Positions 57,096 through 64,000 of a stretch of 64,000 bases of DNA are shown in pieces (the first letter of the stretch is position 1; the number at the start of each line of letters is the position of its first letter). A model generated the notes under the pieces. The model did not search any database and had not been told where the DNA came from. It saw only the letters and a program-made list of their open reading frames with translations. This stretch comes from Coprinopsis marcescibilis (Eukaryota > Basidiomycota > Agaricomycetes > Agaricales > Psathyrellaceae): contig ML210146.1 of assembly GCA_004369085.1 (NCBI GenBank), positions 868,001 through 932,000 of the forward strand, written 5' to 3'. Made by a program: the position numbers and the translations under genes.

Positions 57096-58863
57096 ATGCA
57101 CAAGTTTAACAGTCCTCTCCCCCAATCATTGCAGAAAGAATGCGCAAAGGCCGCAAAGATATGTGCGTACCTGTGCCAGCTTAGAATTATGACCCCTCGG
57201 GGTTTGCGATTATGAATGTCATTGCTCAGACACCACCAATAGTCTCTTCGTTCGTTGACGATCGTCACAACGTACTGGACCGTGTCGTTCCCCGTAGTGT
57301 CCTTGCAAATGCAAAGGGGTTTGCAATTTTCACGATTTTTAAGGCTGGGTTTTTGGTGTCCGTTAGGGGAGGTAGCGGAGTGGTCATCGCGAAACTGGAC
57401 GATGGCAGTGAGTTGATTCTATCGAAACACCAGTTACAGCTCTTTCTAAAGGCTACATCGCAGCATGGTCTGCTCCTAGCGCCATAGGAGCCGCTGGAGC
57501 TGGCGGTGGGATCCAAGCAGGCGCAGAGGTCACTGATTTCCTGGTGGTTTTGAATTCGCGATCTGTGCGTACTTCCCGATGCATTGCGACGAGGATTCCT
57601 GTTACAGATTGGATACTAACGACCGCATATAACAGGCGGTTGTGAGTGACCCTCATGCCTCTACTGCGACTTCATTTCTCAATCACTACGATAGAGGACA
57701 TTCATGGCCGCGGGATCTTTGACACTTGGGGGAAATATGAGCGTCGCACTTGGACCACTTGGGCGTAATGGAGAAGCTACTGGAGCAGTCGGAACCAACG
57801 GCAAGGTCGCTGCGATGTAAGTAACCACGATTTCCTTCCAATACATCTCTAAATTCCTGAACTTTACTTTGGCATGTAGGTACAGCTATTCTAAAACACG
57901 TGGCCTGTTTGGAGGAATTTCGCTGGAAGGCTCAGTAATCGTCGAACGACAAGACGCAAATGCGATCGCCTACCAATCTCCAGTCACTGTAAGGATGCTC
58001 CTCGGCGGCATGGTTCCACCACCCAGTTGGGCGATGCCGCTCGTGCAAACCCTCGATTCGTGCACGAGTGTTCCCACTGTACCGGACTGGATCGACGACC
58101 GTGTGGACAGCCTCAGTCGATCGTCTACTATGACATCCACTGGCAGTAGGGGATCCTCGAGGCCATCGTTTTTCAACAGAAGAAACAAGTCGGAAGAACC
58201 AGAGTTTCCGCCAGCCTCATGGAGTACACCTATGGATGGTTCTCCTTGCAACACAAACGATTCAGCTACGCGGGATCCAACGCGAAATCAAAGTACATCT
58301 CGTAGAAGCTCTGGTTACGATGAATTCGAAACCACTTTCAGTCCGCCGGTTCCATTGATAGAAAATCTGACCCTAGACGAGCTTCCTGCATCAAACATTA
58401 TCCAACCACATGCTCCCCCGTCTGAATTCTCGGCGGCCAAAGGCAAAGCAAAAGCAAAAGATGTAGATTTGCTAGGACTAAACGATGAGCCGGAAGCTGT
58501 CAACCACTTCAAGCCTCTTTCCTCACATCAACGTATCAAACCCAAACCAGAACTAGCCGCGCCGCTTTCCGAGGGTGTCGCCAGAGCCATCGCGCTGTAC
58601 AAGTTCGATTCGATCGAAGTAAATTTGTTGTGTACTCTTGGCTTGCTTTTGAGAACTTACCATTCGCCTCACAGCCAGGCGATCTTTCTTTTAATCAAGG
58701 GGAAGTCATTACTGTGACTCAGAAGAGCGAAAGCACTGATGCATGGTAAGATCGACTCGACTGTGATATGTTCGCGATACATTACTCATCGCAAATCAGG
58801 TGGACCGGAAAGCTACACGGTCGGAAGGGAATCTTCCCTGCAAACTTTGTTGAATTGGTGTAG
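57096..58863 (+). CDS. Ysc84/Lsb3-type actin-patch protein (SYLF plus SH3)
   Basis: A cortical actin-patch and endocytosis protein. The start MHKFNSPLPQSLQKECAKAAKI matches the SYLF (DUF500) N-terminus, continuing RVVPRSVLANAKGFAIFTIFKAGFLVSVRGGSGVVIAKL, which binds lipids. Then IGAAGAGGGIQAGAEVTDFLVVLNS, GGNMSVALGPLGRNGEA, YSYSKTRGLFGGISLEGSVIVER. The middle is Ser/Pro-rich and disordered. The C-terminal SH3 domain is split by introns: ARAIALYKFDSIE, then GDLSFNQGEVITVTQKSES and WWTGKLHGRKGIFPANFVELV, stop at 58861-58863. All SH3 landmarks (ALYKF, WW, GIFPANFV) are present. The stop lies 12 nt from that of the convergent PIF1 gene. Confidence 0.92.
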
Positions 58864-58875
58864 ACCGGGACACGA

Positions 58876-61430
58876 CTAGCTGTCGTAATAAGCTTGCATC
58901 GCCATGTCATTATCCATTTCGGCAAACATATCATCGTCGAAATCATCGTCGAAGCCGTCCTGCTGGTTATTACTAGCCGTTCGCCGTGACCCATACCATT
59001 GTAGCACCCTTGGGTGAGCAACGACTCTGTAAGAAGAGTAAGTAATCAATCTATAGCGATGAAGTTCGGCAATTAGCGTGCCTTGAAGCATCAAAATTTA
59101 GCACTTGAAGTTGATCCATCCTTGTTGCTCTGGAAAGCGCGACGTATGCTATACGAGAGAGATCAGATCGTCAACTCCTGGGATGGTATACTCGTTGGTT
59201 CACCTTGCCCTTTCTCAAATGTCCTCTTTAGATCTACCTTCACCCTTTCAAGTGTTTGACCTTGTGATTTGTGAACACTGAGTGCCCATGCGAGAATCAA
59301 AGGTAGCTGGATTCTCCGTGCTTCTATTTCACCTTCAGCGTTGTTGACAGTAAAATCTGCAGGTACAATCAAGCGTTCCTCTCCATCAATAAACCGGACC
59401 AAAGGCCAGAGCATAGATGGTGCACCCGGAGGTTGTACAATCTCTATGGGCTCATCCATGTCAGAGTCCATACCATCAATATCGATAGGCTGATCTCGAG
59501 TGCCAGGAGCCTTCTCCTCCCTGGCGACCATTGTGTGTTCACGTGCAGCGTCGGCAGGGGACATGAACTTCACGACTTGACCGACTGATCCATTGACCAG
59601 CCGTCCTTGCTGTAAGTTCTGAAAAAGCGTCAGTACAAGGATCGAAATCGCGTGGAAGACAAAATACCTTGACGAGCATCACTTGGGCCCCAACCTTTGC
59701 ATAAGAATAAGTCAAAGACGCGAGGAGGAATACTAGATTATACCTTCAGTTTGAGTATTTGGGGACACAGGAGGCGATCCAGAAGCTGCATAACCTTGGC
59801 CATGGGTGTGGGCCTCCCGTCGACATCCCTTCCTGGGATGTCTTGGGCAGCATACGTACGGAGCTCCTCAGTGAGCCTTTCCAGCCGTGTTGTATTGGCG
59901 GTATCAACCTCTCGTCTCGTCGAGTACCTAGACATCTGTCAGACTCAATTCCAGTAAAGCGATGTTACTGACAATTCAGTTGGCTCGATACCATCATTAT
60001 AGTCGACTTTGCGGGATAACCCTTGGAATGCAGCAATAGTTTCTGGTCGCATCTTTCCATAACGCATTTCGTTCAGCATGTCGACAAAGGCTAGGTAAAT
60101 GATACGAACGATGGTGAGTCGAGTTCAAGAGGCAGGGCATATCAGCTTACCTTGATCCTTCTGCCTGAACACACGAGTCAACTGCATCAGTGACGGAACA
60201 CAGGCATTCCAAGTTTTGGCTTCAAAGGCGAACGTAGCAGGAATCTCCCTTCCTCGATCGTCTTTACCACCCACTGGTGGCAACTGACAAAAGTCGCCAC
60301 ATAGAATCAACTTTGGGAAAAGAAGTTCATTCAGCCGATGAACTGGCGCCATATGTGCAAAGCCCTCGAACCTGGATTCCTCCGAATGGTTTGCCATTTT
60401 TCCTGGTTCTTCGACCAATTTCTTCCTGAACGTTTCAACATCAGGTTGGATGAGTCACAACAAGACAAGACGAAGTCGCACCAATTTGTCGAACAACACC
60501 CCATCCAACATCGAGACTACCGTGATGCCTTAGTGCTGAGAAAGAGGAGAGAACAGAAGGGGCTGACTTTCATCGATAATTAGTGTCTTTACCTGTTTCC
60601 ACCGTTCAAGAACCGGCATGAATTTAGGCTGCCCAAAGAATTTTCCAGCGAGTTTCGCTGCAGTCTCCAGTCCTAGACCTATGCCTGCCCAAGAGTGTAG
60701 TGTTGTACCTCCGATGTTCACAGACGCAATTCCAGTGGAAGCAGTGATTGCCAGGCCAGGGGAGTGTCTGCCACCACAGAACTTGATAATCTCCCGCAGG
60801 AGCACAGATTTGCCTGTGCCTGTAACAAAGGCCGTCACATTGAAAGTGTTGTGCGACCGAATGAGCGCGTACCAGCAGAGCCAGTGAAGAAGACGTTCTT
60901 CCCTGCTTTAACACGCTCCAGAACATCCCTTTGTTCTGGGGATAGTTTGACTTCCGGTTCATCCAAGATGACTTCTTCGTCATCTTCGCGTGGCCTTGAA
61001 GTTGAAGGCTTTTTGTTTTTTTTCATAGCAGGTTTGCCATTTCCGTGGGGTTGAAAGAATGCGGACTGGAGTGGTTGTGGTTGTGCGTTGTGTTCTAGCA
61101 AAGGAAGTTAGATTAGCCCTGGGTGTTTTGTTCGAGTATTGTACCTCCAAGCCAAGCTTCTGCCTCTTTCCTTGTCTTGAAGCTCTTGTGAACGGCGCCG
61201 GGATATCTTGATACCTGTTGAGATAAACCGGATTAGTGGCCCCATTGGCTGAACTTGCAGAGATAGATACAAACTTTGTCTTTACACTAAAATGGAATGT
61301 TCCGATTATAAGTTATTGCGCCCCCTCGGTGATAGATGAGCGGACATACGTTTTCCCAGTCGTCGTAGATCTGAGGGGCATCTCTACCAATCAAAACGGC
61401 ATAGAATTTCTGAGACTTTGCTTTTGGCAT
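58876..61430 (-). CDS. PIF1-family helicase with N-terminal RNase H1-type hybrid-binding domain
   Basis: The start at 61430 reads MPKAKSQKFYAVLIGRD with QIYDDWEN, then after an intron VSRYPGAVHKSFKTRKEAEAW. This is the viroplasmin/RNase H1 N-terminal fold that binds RNA-DNA hybrids. A linker (KKNKKPSTSRPREDDEE) leads to the helicase: LSPEQRDVLERVKAGKNVFFTG, Walker A GSAGTGKS split by an intron, ITASTGIASVNIGGTTLHSWAG, LIIDES, ILCGDFCQLPPVGG, LTRVFRQKDQ, AQVMLVKNL, LAWALSVHKSQGQTLERV and YVALSRATRMD. An intron at 59027-59081 with a GC donor joins to RVVAHPRVLQWY and an acidic tail ending at 58876. It is a 5'-3' DNA helicase, nuclear or mitochondrial. Confidence 0.88.
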
Positions 61431-61636
61431 CTGAAGAGTGCGCGAGAAGAACAATTTCTTGAGGTTAGTAAAGCGACGCGCATGGCACAGGTCTGTACTG
61501 AACGCCAGCCGTCACAGTCATGTGAAGCGTGACACAGACGGGCGCTACCCCGTGTCACAGTGTGCGAGCGGTCTACTACCATTGCATCCGATCGTCTATT
61601 CCACTTTCCAACCTCGATGGAAGGTTGTCCTTTTTA
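61431..61636. promoter_or_regulatory. Divergent promoter of the two PIF1 genes with inverted repeat
   Basis: 206 bp between the two start codons. GTGACAC at 61529-61535 and GTGTCAC at 61552-61558 are exact inverted 7-mers with 16 nt between; a further GTCAC lies at 61511-61515. They could be a shared factor site; the factor is unknown. Confidence 0.4.
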
Positions 61637-64000
61637 ATGCCTTCTGCTCGAACCAACTCAAAGCGATTGAGCTATCGTGAGGCTCAAGAAAAATGGATAA
61701 CTGAAATCAGACAAGCCCGACGTGAGGCTGAGGTGGAAGCACTGGCAGCATCTTCAATTTCGACTGCAGCAAATACCAGTCTTGTCGGATCTTTGTCACA
61801 ATCGCTAGCTACTGCCAGTAGCACTGTCTCATCGCTGCTGACATCGACAGGCGATAACGTTCCTCAAAATTTACCCAGCGTGGTTCCGATGTCAACCGAC
61901 ACCAGCAGGACGCTCTCAGCAAACACTAAAAATCTCACCCAACCACCTAACATTGCCCAACGGATGAAGATTATAGAGGAGTCAATAGCATCGTCGTCAT
62001 CTGCTAGCAGGACGCCCTCAACAAATGCCAAAAATATCATCCAACCCCCTAACATTGCCCAACGGGTGAGGATTATAGAGGAGTCAATAGCATCGTCATG
62101 CTCTGCTAGCAGGGCGCCCTTGCCAAATGCTAAAATTCTCATCCAACCGCCTGATAATGCCAAACGGATGAAGATTATAGAGGAGTCAATAGCATTGTTA
62201 CCCTCTGCGAGCGACCTACCCGCGCCAGAAATCGAGTTGTCCACAGATCAGCTCGCGATCCTGCGAGAAGTCAAGCGCGGAAAAAACATTTTCTTCACGG
62301 GCCCAGCAGGCAAGTTCCATTCAACTGATAAGGGAAGTTACTCTGACCCCTATATAGGAACAGGAAAATCAGTCCTGTTGCGTGCCATTATTACGTGGGC
62401 CAAAGATCAGTACGGACAGCACTGTGTTGCTGTAACAGCATCGACTGGCATCGCTGGCTTGAATATCGGCGGATCAACGATCCACTCGTTTGCGGGAATA
62501 GGACTCGGAAAGGAGCCAGCAGATAAACTTGCTGAAAGAATTCGGGGGAATAAACGACTACGAATTCGGTGGAACGAGACAAAAGTCTTGATTGTGGACG
62601 AAAGTAAGTCATCGCAGTTGCAGTCGCTGCGTGACGGTGGCTCACTCTCGGATGCATGGCAGTTTCGATGTTGGATGGTACAATTTTTGATAAGCTGGTT
62701 CGCTCTAAAACAACTCCTTTTTCAAGATCGAGTATAGAAACTACTTTTCATAGGACCACATTGGCCGTTTTGTCCGCCGCGTAGATGAACCGTTCGGTGG
62801 TATCCAGGCAAGCGTCTACGAGTTGATCTTCACTTGATGTTCATGATATTTTTCCAGGTGATTTTGTCAGGGGATTTCTTTCAGCTCCCTCCAGTCCCAG
62901 ACCAATCACACAACTACAAATCCACCTCGACGTTTGCGTTCGATGCTGTCCAATGGATACCGACTATACATCGCCAGATGTTCTTGAGACAGGTATTCCG
63001 TCAGAAAGACAACAGTAAGTTCACGTGTATCGCCTTTTATTTCGTCAAGACTTGACCACCTTGTAGGATTCATTGACCTTTTGGCCGCCATTCGTGTGGG
63101 AAAGATAACCGAGAAGCATATAGCTATTCTCAGACGCCTTGAAAGACCGATCAAATACGAAGATGGAATCGAAGCAACGAGATTGTAAGTGCTTCAACGC
63201 ATCTGTACGAATGTATCACGCTCATTGTTAAAACAGGTATCCTCTGAAGTACCAGGTCGAAGGATACAATGACCAACGTCTGGAGAAACTTCCAGGCCCA
63301 TCATATGAATACTTGTCTATGGATAATGCTGGACATGACGTGAAAGGCCGGCCTATCACCGAAGAGAGTGCCCGCATCTTGCTGGACAGGATGATGGCTC
63401 AAGAATCGGTGGCCTATAAGGTGAAAACCACCCGTTGTCGATCTAATCTCCAACCTAAATCATTGGACATAGGTTGGAGCACAAGTCATGCTAATACAGG
63501 CAAGTCCAGTAGCAAGCAGGGGATTAAGAATCGCGGCTTATTTTCTCACTTCAAGAACGTCAAACAAGGCAGCCTTGTGAATGGGAGCACAGGCGTAGTG
63601 ACTGGCTTCATGACGATCCGTGAAGCTGCTGAGAAGCATATTTCAATTGCAGAACTGAAAGAACGACACCAGGAGGATGACGAACATGGCAGCAAGGACA
63701 AACATTTCAAGATGCGCACCCAAGAAGACATCGTTCGAGATGTTGAAGCGAATCTAATGCCCCAACGACAGTCATTACGAAAGGTCAACGACAATGTATT
63801 TGATCATAAGCAGCAATGGCCCTTGGTAACGTTCACGAATGGCTTGATGCTTCTGTGTGCACCATTAGCTTTCACAGCACAAGGTTTTGTCGGCAATCTT
63901 GAAGCTGAAAGACTTCAAGTTCCCTTGATTCTTGCTTGGGCCCTGTCCATTCACAAATCACAAGGCCAGACTTTGGAGCGGGTCAAGGTGGACCTGGGTG
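61637..64000 (+). CDS. PIF1-family helicase, second copy (C-terminus cut by right edge)
   Basis: The start at 61637 gives MPSARTNSKRLSYREAQEKW. The N-terminus is a coiled-coil-like and Ser-rich part with three 34-residue repeats. The helicase core then follows the same order as its neighbour: LSTDQLAILREVKRGKNIFFTG, Walker A GPAGTGKS with an intron at the same place (62310-62357, GC donor), VTASTGIAGLNIGGSTIHSFAG, LIVDES, ISMLDGTIFDKLV, LSGDFFQLPPVPD and LRQVFRQKDN. It ends within LAWALSIHKSQGQTLERVKV, so only the end is missing. No hybrid-binding domain is visible upstream. All exons seen are open, so the gene looks functional. Confidence 0.88.
61904..62209 (+). repeat. Three tandem 102-bp coding repeats in the PIF1 gene
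   Basis: Units start at 61904, 62006 and 62108, exact period 102 nt (34 codons). Each encodes a Ser/Arg start, N-x-K, QPP-N-A-x-R and the ending KIIEESIA (RIIEESIA in unit 2). The units differ at several codons, mostly in the first third, so they are not brand-new copies. Confidence 0.85.

Noticed and set aside
58876..64000. The PIF1 pair as part of a Helitron transposon.
   Set aside because: No Rep/HUH nuclease domain is seen before either helicase, both are split by several introns, and the genes are divergent. The right end is cut off, so a downstream element cannot be excluded.
1..64000. tRNA, rRNA genes, CRISPR arrays or terminal repeats of transposons.
   Set aside because: Read through for cloverleaf, direct-repeat and long inverted or terminal repeat patterns; none convincing. 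A tRNAscan or RepeatMasker run would be decisive.

Overview
This window is nuclear DNA of a basidiomycete, most likely a mushroom-forming agaricomycete. The evidence is that almost every gene is split by many short introns of about 48-70 nt, genes are packed tightly on both strands, and several families are typical of mushrooms: an exo-beta-1,3-galactanase of the GH43/CBM35 type, secreted GH16 glucanase, DUF7702 membrane proteins, type I membrane proteins with beta-sandwich ectodomains, ERG5/CYP61, and VAC8 with an N-terminal acylation signal. I found no rRNA, tRNA, CRISPR array or intact transposon. Exon joins given below come from reading GT-AG (or GC-AG) sites against family consensus and have not been checked against transcripts.

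Layout. 0-10 kb: the start of a VIT/vWA protein (-, running off the left edge), a mitochondrial dicarboxylate-type carrier (+), the GH43 galactanase (-), the ribosome-biogenesis helicase ROK1/DDX52 (+) and an HMG-box factor (+). 10-20 kb: CCA-adding enzyme (-), VAC8 armadillo protein (+), GH16 glucanase (+), and an intronless BAG-domain Hsp70 cochaperone (+) with heat-shock elements. 20-33 kb: NUF2 (-), a GYF-domain protein of the SMY2/GIGYF family (-), the ER acetyl-CoA transporter (-), a P450 (+) and ERG5 (-). 33-45 kb: a type I membrane protein (+), an orphan (-), a small LEA-like mitochondrial protein (+), ATP11 (+), an NAD(P)-binding protein (-), octanoyltransferase LIPT2 (-), a Mep1/3-type ammonium transporter (+) and prenylcysteine oxidase (-). 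45-58 kb: an F-box protein (+), dienelactone hydrolase (-), a nuclear disordered protein (+), an F-box-like protein with a nucleotidyltransferase-like signature (-), a DUF7702 protein (-), LAS1 (+), a secreted type I membrane protein (-) and YSC84/LSB3 (+). 58-64 kb: two PIF1-family helicases in head-to-head orientation; the minus-strand one carries an RNase H1-type hybrid-binding domain, and the plus-strand one runs off the right edge.

Most genes are housekeeping and unrelated to each other; I see no biosynthetic cluster. Recurrent themes are mitochondria (carrier, ATP11, LIPT2, LEA-like protein, possibly CCA1) and ribosome or tRNA maturation (ROK1, LAS1, CCA1). The observations most worth following are an 8-nt microexon followed by a 15-nt microexon in the mitochondrial carrier, the HBD-PIF1 fusion beside a divergent PIF1 paralogue with a shared Walker A intron and GC-AG introns, a perfect heat-shock element before the BAG gene, and a CRE palindrome between inverted GATA sites before the ammonium transporter.
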